Assembly: GCA_016699165.1 (NCBI GenBank)
Contig: CP064963.1
Location: 3,782,001-3,846,000, forward strand
DNA length: 64,000 bases
Direction: 5' to 3'
Origin: Candidatus Melainabacteria bacterium
Lineage (GTDB): Bacteria > Cyanobacteriota > Vampirovibrionia > Obscuribacterales > Obscuribacteraceae
Shown: positions 7,333 to 15,680 of the stretch, in pieces
Layout: every line of letters begins with the position of its first letter
Position numbering within the stretch: the first letter of the stretch is position 1
The notes under the pieces: generated by a model
What the model was told of the DNA's origin: nothing
Databases searched by the model: none
Seen by the model: the letters and a program-made list of their open reading frames with translations, nothing else
Program-made: the position numbers and the translations under genes

Positions 7333-9325
7333 TTCTGCGCGTGATTTGTCGCTCATCAAAATAAGTTAGCAATTCCATTGTGTATTTGCGCGAAATACCG
7401 AGCTTCTCGCGAAACTCGCCTGGTGAGATGTTCTTCTTGCTCTGCCAAATCTCGAATAAAACGGCATGCGCTTTTGTCACGGAATGGCGAGACGATACAA
7501 AAATATGGTTGATTAAGTCAACTAATTTTTCCTGTTCCATTTTGCGCAGTATTGGTAGTAGCTGCTTGGTAGGAATTGCGAGATCTTTAGACATAGTGTC
7601 GATCTCGATGCAAAATTCTTTCTCCAAATAGGCTGAGATTTTTTCAAAATTAGGATCGACAGGCTTTGCCTCAATCTTTTTTTCAGCCAGGACATATTTG
7701 TCGGCTTCGGCTTTGACTATGAGCAACGACTTTTCGAGTTCTTCTAAAATATGGTGAAAGAGGGAGCGTTCAAATAATGGTGCAAGCTTCACCCGCATTT
7801 CTTCTTGTCCCAGACTTGATTCGGCTGATTCTAATAGTCCGATGATTTTTTTCTTGAGATTTGCGACAATCGATTCTGCGGTGATTAACTCACCGGATGC
7901 AATTATTTTTTTTGCGTCTACAAGCGATTCTAATTCTTGCGCGAAAATTGCAGCTGGAAGAACTGACTTGAGTTCGTGCCGTGTCACAAAGCCCGGTGGA
8001 ACGAAACTCAAATAGTATGTAAGCGCCTGAGAATAATTCTTTTCAAGGCACTGAGTTGCAACAGTTTTAATGCGCTCGCGAGTTAGCCATCGCGGGCGGT
8101 GCGTCAGTATTATTTGTCCACCGGCTATTCCATTGTCGCCGTAACGGACCACAAATCTTTGACCAGGCATGGTGAGCACTGGATCTTTTAAATGTATCTG
8201 AGCTATTACTTTGTCGTCATCAAGTTTTTCGAGCCATCTAAAAGTCCCGACCGATTCTGCTGTGCCGTTATAAAAAAGCACTTGTTGAGCTTTGAGAGAC
8301 TTCTTGCCTTTCTCAATTCCACGCTTCAAGCCGCCTAAGTCTCTCACTTCGACAATCAAATCTTTTACTGCTGCATTATTTTGAGAGAGCGCAACATGTC
8401 CGCGAGTGACAGTCTCGTTTCCTTTTAAGACTAAATTTACTGCAAGGCGCTGTCCAGGAAAGGCGCCGCTTTCATCTTTGATAGATTTGCCGCATGACTC
8501 CAAACCGCGCACGCGTCCTTCGATGTCGCCTGGCTGCAAGAATAAGTTATCGCCAATTTTGACTTGACCGCTAACAAGAGTGCCAGTAACCACCACACCG
8601 TAACCTGGCTTGGAAAAAACTCTGTCGATGGGCAAATAAGTAGGCATCATATTGCCCTTGGTGTCAAAGCGTTTGTCTAAATGCGAATAATTTAAAAGCA
8701 TCGACAAAATCTTAGTCTTCAATTCGTCCATGCCGCTTTTGGTAGTGTTCGACACAGAGGCATGATCAATTAAGTTTATATCGTACAAAGCCAATAATTC
8801 TTTTACTTCGTCGAGTGCAAGTTCAGCTTCTTCAGCGCCAATTAAGTCAGATTTAGTGAGAGCCAGCACGCAATTTTTAATGCCAAGCAAAGATAGAATT
8901 TTCACATGCTGAATTGTCTGCGGCATGACGCCTTCGTCAGATGCCACTACTAGTAGTGCAGCGTCAATTCCGCCTACACCGGCAAGCATGTTCTTAATGA
9001 ATTTGCCGTGTCCAGGTACGTCTACAAATGCAATTGTGATTTTCGATTCAGGTCCTAATGAAGTACTACTTTCAAAGCGCAAATTTTTCTGCGAGGCAAG
9101 ATTTGGAATTTGATTTTTTAATGATGAGAAATCTTTCTCTATTTCGCCAAGCGACAAAGACAAGTGAGCGAAACCGATATCGGTAGTCATCTCACGCTCC
9201 TTCTCTTCTTTGAGCCTGTCAGGATCGATTCCTGTCAAAGCCCGCAAAAGGCTTGTCTTGCCGTGGTCAACGTGCCCGGCCGTGGCAAGTGTAAAATGCA
9301 GATTAGCGGTTCCTATTTGCTTCAT
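7292..9325 (-). CDS. selB: Selenocysteine-specific translation elongation factor SelB
   Basis: A 677-residue translational GTPase. G1 is AGHVDHGKT (residues 16-24), G3 is DVPGHGKF (102-109) and G4 is TKSD (near 157). Two beta-barrel domains follow, then a C-terminal half of winged-helix repeats that in SelB binds the SECIS hairpin of selenoprotein mRNAs. Length fits the family (about 600-650). Two oddities: the switch I motif reads EREMTTDIGFA instead of the usual RGxTIDLGFA, and about 35 extra residues lie between switch I and G3 (about 57-95). No selA, selD, tRNA-Sec or in-frame-UGA gene was noticed in this window, so use of selenocysteine is inferred from SelB alone. Confidence 0.92.
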   Translation of the reverse strand: MKQIGTANLHFTLATAGHVDHGKTSLLRALTGIDPDRLKEEKEREMTTDIGFAHLSLSLGEIEKDFSSLKNQIPNLASQKNLRFESSTSLGPESKITIAFVDVPGHGKFIKNMLAGVGGIDAALLVVASDEGVMPQTIQHVKILSLLGIKNCVLALTKSDLIGAEEAELALDEVKELLALYDINLIDHASVSNTTKSGMDELKTKILSMLLNYSHLDKRFDTKGNMMPTYLPIDRVFSKPGYGVVVTGTLVSGQVKIGDNLFLQPGDIEGRVRGLESCGKSIKDESGAFPGQRLAVNLVLKGNETVTRGHVALSQNNAAVKDLIVEVRDLGGLKRGIEKGKKSLKAQQVLFYNGTAESVGTFRWLEKLDDDKVIAQIHLKDPVLTMPGQRFVVRYGDNGIAGGQIILTHRPRWLTRERIKTVATQCLEKNYSQALTYYLSFVPPGFVTRHELKSVLPAAIFAQELESLVDAKKIIASGELITAESIVANLKKKIIGLLESAESSLGQEEMRVKLAPLFERSLFHHILEELEKSLLIVKAEADKYVLAEKKIEAKPVDPNFEKISAYLEKEFCIEIDTMSKDLAIPTKQLLPILRKMEQEKLVDLINHIFVSSRHSVTKAHAVLFEIWQSKKNISPGEFREKLGISRKYTMELLTYFDERQITRRTNDGRALLKAPKN

Positions 9326-9384
9326 CCTATTTATTGTAAGTAGAATTTGCCTTTGGGATTACTTTACTTCGGGACTCCATATTT

Positions 9385-10005
9385 ATGCTTCACCAACTAA
9401 TCGACCCCATTTTGGAATGGATAAAAATGAATGTCGAAGCGTGGGGCTACTGGGGCGTCATCGTCATGATGGCGATTGAGTCCGCCAATATTCCTTTGCC
9501 AAGTGAGGCTATTATGCCAACCGCTGGCATTCTTGTGCAGCAGGGCAAAATGAATGTCCACCTGGCGGCACTTGCGGGCGCTGTCGGTTGTGTGATTGGC
9601 TCTATTCCGTCTTATTTTCTCGGTATGTGGGGCGGCAGGCCTTTTCTAGAAAAATATGGCAAGTGGTTCTTGCTTAAAACGCGCGACCTCGAACTTGCCG
9701 ACAAGTGGGTCAATAAATACGGCGACGTGACTTTCTTTATCGGAAGAATGTTGCCAGTAGTGCGGACTTTCATTTCGTTTCCAGCAGGCGTGCTCAAAGC
9801 TCACTTCTGGATTTTCGTTGCTTACACTTTTATCGGTTCGCTCGTATGGTGTTATTTCCTGACTTATGTAGGCATTTGGTTCGGTGCCAACATGGAAATG
9901 TTCAGAGACTACTGGCACAAATTCGACCTACTTATAGTGGTGATTGGCCTTGGCGGTTTTGGCTACTACCTCTACCACCACTTGAAGCCAGAATCGAGCC
10001 ACTAA
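9385..10005 (+). CDS. DedA family membrane protein
   Basis: A 206-residue polytopic inner membrane protein of the DedA/VTT family. The signature ESANIPLPSEAIMP (residues 31-44) and GRMLPVVRTFISFPAG (about 114-129) with its conserved Arg residues are present. Characterised members move undecaprenyl phosphate or other lipids across the membrane and support proton-motive-force homeostasis. The start lies 59 bases from the divergent selB start. A terminator-like hairpin follows at 10024-10048. Confidence 0.9.
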   Translation: MLHQLIDPILEWIKMNVEAWGYWGVIVMMAIESANIPLPSEAIMPTAGILVQQGKMNVHLAALAGAVGCVIGSIPSYFLGMWGGRPFLEKYGKWFLLKTRDLELADKWVNKYGDVTFFIGRMLPVVRTFISFPAGVLKAHFWIFVAYTFIGSLVWCYFLTYVGIWFGANMEMFRDYWHKFDLLIVVIGLGGFGYYLYHHLKPESSH

Positions 10006-10023
10006 AGTTTTGCATGTCCGTTG

Positions 10024-10048
10024 GAGGTCCCTTTCGCGGGGCTCTTTT
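10024..10048 (+). terminator. Candidate intrinsic terminator after dedA
   Basis: GAGGTCC (10024-10030) can pair with GGGGCTC (10038-10044) with one mismatch and one G-U pair, followed by TTTT. The T tract is short, so termination may be partial. Confidence 0.45.
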
Positions 10049-10074
10049 GAGACTTGAGTCGGTTGTACTTTTGG

Positions 10075-10312
10075 CTGCCTATAACGCGAATAAAAAGTGC
10101 TTTTGAAACCCTTACTATGACAGGCTTTCCCGGCTCGGCTGTGAGAAATTATGCGCGTTTTTAATACTTGATGAAGCCAATTAATTGAAATGCCTCGAAA
10201 GTGCCAGCCTGTCAGCAGGTATTAAATATTGATTGTTTTTCTCACAAGCCCGTTTTAAAAGACAGCAGCATGCCGCTTTTCGAGCGCCAGAAAAAAGTGT
10301 CGTTATAGGCAG
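10075..10312 (+). repeat. Structured intergenic repeat, copy A (candidate structured RNA)
   Basis: This 238-bp element fills the 359-base gap between two convergent genes. It is bounded by perfect 12-bp inverted repeats, CTGCCTATAACG (10075-10086) and CGTTATAGGCAG (10301-10312). Inside lie nested arms: 10100-10109 with 10252-10261 (10 bp, one G-U), 10137-10148 with 10238-10250 (12 bp, one bulge), and 10160-10167 with 10219-10226 (8 bp). In addition TGACAGGCT (10118-10126) is complementary to AGCCTGTCA (10206-10214), which would cross the inner stems as a pseudoknot. The second copy at 45253-45489, in reverse orientation, keeps the same layout. I saw no target-site duplication and no reading frame. 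The sense strand given is the one on which wobble pairs are G-U. Confidence 0.75.
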
Positions 10313-10364
10313 AGAAAAGAAGAGGCTTATAGTCGACCAAAGAAAAAAATCAAATCGCAAAAGC

Positions 10365-10676
10365 TCAGGATTTTGGTTTCTTATATTGACGTGCGCGCGT
10401 GTTGCGACGTATTTCAAGCAGTTCGGCAAGAAGCTGGTCGCGGTCTTCGCTATCCCAGCGCTTAAGCCAGGAGTCTACTGCAGCCTCGATCATGCCGCTT
10501 TTGTCGGGCGAATTGGCGCCATACAAACGCTTCAATTCAAGCCAGATTGACTGTAGAGCAGCCAGTTGGTCGGTCGGTAATTTGATTGTATATGCGGTGT
10601 AATCGGGACGCGAAGCGGTAGCAGTGCTTTTCGCCTGCCCGCCAGATTCCATAGCTCTATCTTCGTCGTCAGTCAT
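10365..10676 (-). CDS. Ribbon-helix-helix-like small protein
   Basis: A 103-residue protein. Residues 25-75 fit a ribbon-helix-helix layout: a short strand (YTAYTIKLP), a first helix (TDQLAALQSIWLELKRLYG) and a second helix starting at a Ser-Gly-Met turn (DKSGMIEAAVDSWLKRW). Such proteins bind DNA as dimers and often repress their own gene. The N-terminus is acidic and disordered, the C-terminus basic. No toxin partner lies next to it. A near-perfect inverted repeat just upstream of its start (10685-10733) could be its operator. The family call is structural inference. Confidence 0.6.
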   Translation of the reverse strand: MTDDEDRAMESGGQAKSTATASRPDYTAYTIKLPTDQLAALQSIWLELKRLYGANSPDKSGMIEAAVDSWLKRWDSEDRDQLLAELLEIRRNTRARQYKKPKS

Positions 10677-10684
10677 CTCTAGAT

Positions 10685-10733
10685 ATTCTAGTTATTTTCC
10701 CACACTCGCGCGCGTAGGTTAAATAACCAGAAT
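10685..10733. promoter_or_regulatory. Candidate operator: 13-bp inverted repeat upstream of the RHH gene
   Basis: ATTCTAGTTATTT (10685-10697) and AAATAACCAGAAT (10721-10733) are inverted copies with 12 of 13 matches. The 23-base spacer contains an alternating CGCGCGCG tract. The site starts 9 bases upstream of the RHH-like start codon and also faces the divergent gene at 10814, as expected of an autoregulatory operator. Function is inferred. Confidence 0.5.
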
Positions 10734-10813
10734 CTATGTAACGGGGGAGAATTCCCATTTATTTTTTATCGGTTTTGTTGCAATATTTGTATAAGTAATT
10801 TTGGAGCCGCGAA

Positions 10814-11449
10814 ATGTTCGTCGAAATTTGTCGAGCAATAATTCAAAAGATAATGTCAGACAAGATTCTGATGGGCTTGGTTGCTCTTGGTATCATCGCT
10901 GCATTTGTGTCAACCTCCGGTCATGACGTGAAAGATGAGCCCCCAGTTTCCGCCGAGCAAGCCGAAGCTGTTGCAAAAGATGGTAACGCTCAAAATGCAA
11001 AAGGTGGGCAGGTTGACCAAACTGAGGCAAACGGCGAGATGGATACGCCCAAGCTGGCTGAAGATTTTGTCAAATGGTGGATGCAAGGTGCAATGGATTT
11101 TAGTCCGACAACCGCGCACAGAAGCCATATCGAAGCTGCAAAATGGATGACTCGCGATGCTTCTCCTGAATTTGAAAAATGGTTCTGGTCGCCAGAGCGC
11201 TCACGCGACATTTTGAATGGAAATATCACTATGTCATTTCAACCGACGTCGGTTGAGGCAATCGCTGTAAATCAAGACAGAAGCATAGTAGTTGCGGTGA
11301 AGGGCATTCTGGTAAGCAATGGCAATCCCTACCCAGTTAGACAACAGATCGAAACAGATTATTTGGTCCGCAGAGCAGCCGGTGGCTTACGTATTGCCGG
11401 ACTTTACAATCGTATACTCGATGAACCTGCCGTCGCTAGCTACAATTAG
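10814..11449 (+). CDS. Single-pass membrane protein with a VirB8/NTF2-like extracytoplasmic domain (tentative)
   Basis: A 211-residue protein with GGAG upstream of its ATG. One transmembrane helix (about residues 19-36) is followed by a linker rich in Glu, Ala, Asn and Gln, and a domain from about residue 75. That domain begins with a helix (FVKWWMQGAMDFS), continues with helices rich in Trp and ends in beta strands (RSIVVAVKGILVSNG). The order, anchor then NTF2-like alpha+beta domain, resembles VirB8/TraE-type proteins, but no conjugation gene is nearby, so the resemblance may be only of fold. Function unknown. Confidence 0.6.
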   Translation: MFVEICRAIIQKIMSDKILMGLVALGIIAAFVSTSGHDVKDEPPVSAEQAEAVAKDGNAQNAKGGQVDQTEANGEMDTPKLAEDFVKWWMQGAMDFSPTTAHRSHIEAAKWMTRDASPEFEKWFWSPERSRDILNGNITMSFQPTSVEAIAVNQDRSIVVAVKGILVSNGNPYPVRQQIETDYLVRRAAGGLRIAGLYNRILDEPAVASYN

Positions 11450-11504
11450 GTCTTACAAACGGATGCTAAGAAGTTGTTTGCCACGGCAAGCTAATGATAG
11501 TCTG

Positions 11505-11513
11505 TGTTATATT
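11505..11513 (+). promoter_or_regulatory. Candidate extended -10 promoter of tRNA-Phe
   Basis: TGTTATATT matches an extended -10 (TGn plus TATATT) and lies about 30 bases before the tRNA 5' end. No good -35 box is seen at 16-18 bases. The same nine bases recur upstream of the NifU-like gene at 49022-49030. Confidence 0.35.
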
Positions 11514-11542
11514 GGTTTTCCGTTTTTTACAAAAAACGACTT

Positions 11543-11615
<73 letters not shown>

Positions 11616-11625
11616 AATTTATTTT

Positions 11626-13119
11626 ATGAAGAAGATCGCTCTGGTAGCCTGGCTGGCGTTGGTCCAGCTCTTAATTCTCTCTCCCTTGTCGGCAAGCGCC
11701 GATACAAAAACTGGTGAGAGCGATGTTTTTCTTGTCAAGCCATATTTGCAGCTTGGCGAGGGCGCTCGTCAAGGCGATTTAGCCAAACAAGAAAAAATGG
11801 AAGTGGTGTGGTTCACCTCCTCCAATGGCAAGAGTGAAAAATGGCAAGTCCAAAGCAAGAGCCAGACTGACTCTAAGTGGTTCAGCTCCAAGTCGGTAGA
11901 AGTTTTTTCGATAGGACAAGTCGAGAACGTTCCTTTTTATAGGTATACGGTCAAAATCGAAGGACTCAATCCTGGCGAAAAATTTGACTACAAAGTTTTG
12001 CGCAACGGATCTCTTGCATTCAACGGTTCTGCTGTCGCACGCAAATCTTTTAATCAGCCATACAGCTTTGCTGTGTTTGGTGATGTCGGTGCTGGTTCTG
12101 CTGGCGAGAAGAAAGTCATCTACGAAGTGACCAAGCGCAAGCCGGATCTAGTGGTCATGCCTGGCGACATCACTTACGATCAAGGGCGCATCTCGCAATA
12201 TTTATCTAGATTTTTTCCAATCGTAAATTCGCAAGTGTCGTCGCCTGATAATGGCGGACCGCTTTTGAGCTCGTCGCTTGTGATGCCAGCGCTAGGTAAT
12301 CACGACATTGCAATGACTACAAGCTGGAAGGGAACTGATTTAAACCGCTTCCCCGATGCTCTTGGTTATTTCATTTTTTGGTCAACACCACTAAATGGTC
12401 TAAAGCTCGATTACAAAATTGGACAATCTACACGCAACGTTTTGCCGCTGATTGGCGAACAGGCTGTTGTGACAAAGTTCTTGAATGCGGCTGGCAAGCG
12501 CTATCCCAACATGGGCAATTATTCTTTCGATTACGGCAATTCGCACTGGCTCATACTCGATGGCAACGAATACATGCACTGGGGCGATAGCGAACTGCGT
12601 GCCTTTGTCGAAAACGATTTAACTAAATCAAAAGCGAAATGGAAATTTGTTTCCTTCCACCAACCGCCTTTCAGTCTAGACATATATCACCACTCAGAGC
12701 ATCGCATGCGCTTGTTGTGCGACATCTTCGAGCGCACTGGCGTACAAGTTGTGTGGTGTGGTCACGCCCATAACTATCAGCGTTATTTCCCGCTTAAATT
12801 CAAAGCGAAGACAAACAAAGACGGCGTGCCCATGATGAATGGCAATGGTACCGTCACTGGTGACTATATTTTAGACACTACTTTTAATGGCTCGACCCAT
12901 CCCAAGATGAAAGGCGTGCTCTACATTGTGAGCGGCGGCGGGGGTGCAAGCTTGTATCGCAGAGCACCGTTCCTGCCTAAAGAATCTGAAGCCTGCCACA
13001 AATTTATTCACGGTATGCACTCGTTTACGTTTTGCAGCATCAACGACAAAACGCTCAATGTAAGCCAGATTTCAGACGACGGCAAAGTGCTCGATTCGTT
13101 TAAGGTTGAGACGGACTGA
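11626..13119 (+). CDS. Exported purple-acid-phosphatase-type metallophosphoesterase
   Basis: A 497-residue protein with signal peptide MKKIALVAWLALVQLLILSP. An N-terminal fibronectin-III-like domain (about residues 30-140) is followed by a calcineurin-like domain carrying the purple acid phosphatase metal-ligand blocks in order: FGDVGAG, PGDITYDQG, LGNHDI, SFHQPPF and CGHAHNYQRY. It should release phosphate from organic esters outside the cytoplasm and, with PhoD at 27159, suggests active phosphorus scavenging. I start at ATG 11626; an upstream in-frame GTG would lie inside the tRNA. No clear ribosome binding site is seen. The 3' end overlaps the convergent gene by 20 bases. Confidence 0.9.
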   Translation: MKKIALVAWLALVQLLILSPLSASADTKTGESDVFLVKPYLQLGEGARQGDLAKQEKMEVVWFTSSNGKSEKWQVQSKSQTDSKWFSSKSVEVFSIGQVENVPFYRYTVKIEGLNPGEKFDYKVLRNGSLAFNGSAVARKSFNQPYSFAVFGDVGAGSAGEKKVIYEVTKRKPDLVVMPGDITYDQGRISQYLSRFFPIVNSQVSSPDNGGPLLSSSLVMPALGNHDIAMTTSWKGTDLNRFPDALGYFIFWSTPLNGLKLDYKIGQSTRNVLPLIGEQAVVTKFLNAAGKRYPNMGNYSFDYGNSHWLILDGNEYMHWGDSELRAFVENDLTKSKAKWKFVSFHQPPFSLDIYHHSEHRMRLLCDIFERTGVQVVWCGHAHNYQRYFPLKFKAKTNKDGVPMMNGNGTVTGDYILDTTFNGSTHPKMKGVLYIVSGGGGASLYRRAPFLPKESEACHKFIHGMHSFTFCSINDKTLNVSQISDDGKVLDSFKVETD

Positions 13120-14023
13120 TCACATCGTTGCTGGGATCGCCTTTTCGCAATAATTTCTCATACAATTTTTTTCGAAACAGAGAGCACTCTTTGACGAATG
13201 TCTCCCATAGTTTGTGGTTGCTTTCATAATCACGCTCGGGGTGCCACTGCACGCCGAATAAGAATTTATCTTCGCCATCTGCTTCAATCGCTTCTGTCAT
13301 GCCATCATCGGCGCGCGCAACTACAGTGAATTTATTCGCTACTTTGTTTACGCATTGATGATGCGATGTTGGCACTTGCAATTGCTCTACTTGATAGATT
13401 TTGCCAAGACGACTTTCTTTGTCGATTTTGACATTGTGCTTAAACGGCACAGTTTTGGAATAGCTTGCAGGACGTCTGTGCATAGTTTTTCCATCTTTCA
13501 CGTGTGATGGAATATCTTGAATGAGCGAGCCACCAGCGGCAATATTTAAAATCTGACATCCGGCACAAATACCAAGCACTGGCTTGTATTTGTCAGCCAG
13601 AGCCATTTTCGCCAGGCGTAAATCGAAATCGGCACGAACAGGATGCATTTCATCTGCTGTCTCGTGTTTGGGCTCATTATAATAAGAAGAGGGGTAATCG
13701 GCACCGCCGACTAGAACCACGCCGTCGAGTTTGTCGAAAATCTGTTTCAGTTTTACATCATCCATAGGTGGAAGCAGAACGGGAATGCCGCCGGCTTTGC
13801 TAACTGCGTCTACATAGGTCGAGTAGACTTCAAAGGTCTTGATTTTCTTTGGGTCAGTCTTATCTGTTTCGTAATCCATGGCGATGCCAATCAACGGAAG
13901 ATTTTTCGATTCGGCTGCAAAAGTAGGTGATACTGAATATAGTATCGCCACTAAAAGTAAAGTTTTGAGCACCAAAAAGAACCGTTGGTTTTGCATGTCA
14001 CAACCGCCAAATGGGGATTCCAT
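13100..14023 (-). CDS. Exported peptidase C26 / gamma-glutamyl amidotransferase-like protein
   Basis: A class I glutamine amidotransferase-fold protein of the gamma-Glu-GABA hydrolase (C26) family, 307 residues. Visible marks are LIGIAMDYE, VVLVGGADYPSSYY, the nucleophile elbow GICAGCQ (family norm GICRGxQ) and QWHPE with the catalytic His. Cytoplasmic relatives cleave gamma-glutamyl amides. This one has a hydrophobic N-terminus (FFLVLKTLLLVAILYSVSPTFA) that looks like a signal peptide, so it may act on gamma-glutamyl bonds outside the membrane, for example in peptidoglycan stems or peptides (inference). A start at ATG 13996 (MQNQRFF) is equally possible. Confidence 0.85.
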   Translation of the reverse strand: MESPFGGCDMQNQRFFLVLKTLLLVAILYSVSPTFAAESKNLPLIGIAMDYETDKTDPKKIKTFEVYSTYVDAVSKAGGIPVLLPPMDDVKLKQIFDKLDGVVLVGGADYPSSYYNEPKHETADEMHPVRADFDLRLAKMALADKYKPVLGICAGCQILNIAAGGSLIQDIPSHVKDGKTMHRRPASYSKTVPFKHNVKIDKESRLGKIYQVEQLQVPTSHHQCVNKVANKFTVVARADDGMTEAIEADGEDKFLFGVQWHPERDYESNHKLWETFVKECSLFRKKLYEKLLRKGDPSNDVISPSQP

Positions 14024-14139
14024 AGAGTAAATTTACTTTGAATTGTGCCAGACTAAAAGTCAAGCAATTGTATCTAATGAAAAGGCGCTTTAGACTAGTC
14101 GGTATTGAATTTGGACCCGGTCGGGTCGAGGAAACAACA

Positions 14140-14472
14140 ATGCTTCAGCCATACGCTCATTTTGTCATTATTGCAGTCGCCGTCTTCGTCGCTATGGGCG
14201 GGGTTATGGGCTTTGTCAAGGCAAAAAGCAAAATCTCGCTTATCATGGGCCTGGCATCAGCAGCGTTATTAGGCGTAACGGCCTATCTAGCATCCGCTCC
14301 AGACACTGCCAAAATGGGAGTAATAGGCTCACTCGTTTTGATGTTCTTGCTCGACACCATGTTTTCAGTACGTTTTGCCAAAACCAAAAAGGTCATGCCC
14401 AACCTGGTTATGATGATTATCTTGGTTCCAGCAATGGCTTATATGGCTGTGGTGCTTTTCAAAGAAATGTAG
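14140..14472 (+). CDS. TMEM14 family small membrane protein
   Basis: A 110-residue protein with four hydrophobic segments. The family pattern is visible in GGVMGFVKAKSKISLIMGLASAxLLG and later in RFAKTKKVMPNLVMM. I start at ATG 14140 because GAGG precedes it by 9 bases and the length then matches the family (about 105-115). An upstream frame to 14038 is open but unlikely to be translated. Bacterial members have no firm function. It ends 2 bases from the convergent aminotransferase stop. Confidence 0.85.
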   Translation: MLQPYAHFVIIAVAVFVAMGGVMGFVKAKSKISLIMGLASAALLGVTAYLASAPDTAKMGVIGSLVLMFLLDTMFSVRFAKTKKVMPNLVMMIILVPAMAYMAVVLFKEM

Positions 14473-14474
14473 GG

Positions 14475-15671
14475 CTAAGCGCCTTTCTTCTTCACGTTGA
14501 GCAAATATTTGTGCGCCAGCTCCATCGTTTCCATTTTGCGGCTGAAGCACATGCGTACATATTTTTTGCCTTCAGTGGGATCGTGGAAGAAGCTTGAGCC
14601 AGGTACAACGGCAACCTTCACATCTTTGACAAGATAATTCATCATCTCGATGTCGCTTGCATAGCCAAAAGAGCTTATATCGCAGAAAGCGTAATAAGCG
14701 CCTTGGGGTTTGAAGTATGGGATGCCTGCTGCGTCTAGTGTGTTCAGCATTGAGGTGCGACGCTGATTATATTCGACACTTAACTCATCGTAAAAACTTT
14801 GTGGCAATTTAAGAGCAGTGACGCCCGCTCTTTGCAGAGGTGCAGGTGAGCCGACTGTTAAAAAGTCGTGCACTTTGCGAATGTGTTGTGTCAGATTTTT
14901 ATTGGCAATCGCCCAACCTACGCGCCATCCAGTAACGCTATAAGTTTTTGACAAACTATTTATAGATACAGTCAAGTCTTCCATTCCGGGCAGTGCGCCT
15001 GGCGATACGTGTACTGCGTCGTCGTATAAAATATGCTCGTAGATTTCATCTGTGATGCACAAGACGCCCCATTTCTGACAAAGACGTGCGATGACAGACA
15101 ATTCTTCTTTGTTGAAAATTTTGCCTGTCGGATTGTGCGGAGTATTTATGATAATGGCGCGAGTCTTGTCGTTGAAAGCCTTTTCAAGCTCAGCTTCGTC
15201 GAAGGACCAATCTGGTGCGCGCATTTTTACATAGCGTGGAATAGCGCCAGACAAGATGGTGTCTGGATTGTAGTTTTCGTAGAAAGGCTCGAAAACAATT
15301 ACTTCTTCATGAGGGTCGACTAAAGCAAGCATGGTTGCAATCATTGCTTCGGTGGCGCCACAAGTAACTGTAATTTCAGTCTCGGGGTCGCAAGTGATTT
15401 TATTGTAGGCAAGCGCTTTTTCAGAGATAGCGTTGCGCAAGAGTTTGTCGCCCCAAGTAATTGCATACTGGTTTACATCGGCGAAAAGGGCATCGTGAGC
15501 GGCTTGCTTCAACTCATCTGGAGCTGGATAATCAGGCAGACCTTGCGCCAAATTGATGGCGCCGTATTGGGCTGCCAGTCGTGACATTTCGCGGATGACC
15601 GACTCTTTAAATTGAGCCGCTTTCTGCGATGCGAATTTTGCGAGTTGTTTTTTTTCTAGTTCTGTTTGCAT
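14475..15671 (-). CDS. PLP-dependent class I/II aminotransferase
   Basis: A 398-residue fold-type I aminotransferase. Key parts are INLAQGLPDYPAP at the N-terminus, the cofactor region CGATEAM, NTPHNPTGK, DEIYEHI, the Schiff-base lysine in SLSKTYSVTGWRVGW, and the substrate-carboxylate Arg in YVRMCFS. The sequence is of the subgroup with kynurenine/methionine-type aminotransferases (YbdL-like), so the donor may be an aromatic or sulfur amino acid; specificity is not resolved here. Cytoplasmic. It stands alone between convergent and same-strand neighbours. Confidence 0.9.
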   Translation of the reverse strand: MQTELEKKQLAKFASQKAAQFKESVIREMSRLAAQYGAINLAQGLPDYPAPDELKQAAHDALFADVNQYAITWGDKLLRNAISEKALAYNKITCDPETEITVTCGATEAMIATMLALVDPHEEVIVFEPFYENYNPDTILSGAIPRYVKMRAPDWSFDEAELEKAFNDKTRAIIINTPHNPTGKIFNKEELSVIARLCQKWGVLCITDEIYEHILYDDAVHVSPGALPGMEDLTVSINSLSKTYSVTGWRVGWAIANKNLTQHIRKVHDFLTVGSPAPLQRAGVTALKLPQSFYDELSVEYNQRRTSMLNTLDAAGIPYFKPQGAYYAFCDISSFGYASDIEMMNYLVKDVKVAVVPGSSFFHDPTEGKKYVRMCFSRKMETMELAHKYLLNVKKKGA

Positions 15672-15680
15672 TTGATTATG

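Noticed and set aside
10075..10312. Calling the repeat an insertion sequence
   Set aside because: It has terminal inverted repeats but no transposase frame and no visible target-site duplication; inner stems and pseudoknot pairs are not expected of an IS remnant.
10233..10550. 105-residue plus-strand open frame across the repeat and the RHH gene
   Set aside because: It crosses the structured repeat and runs antisense to a better-supported gene, with no homology.
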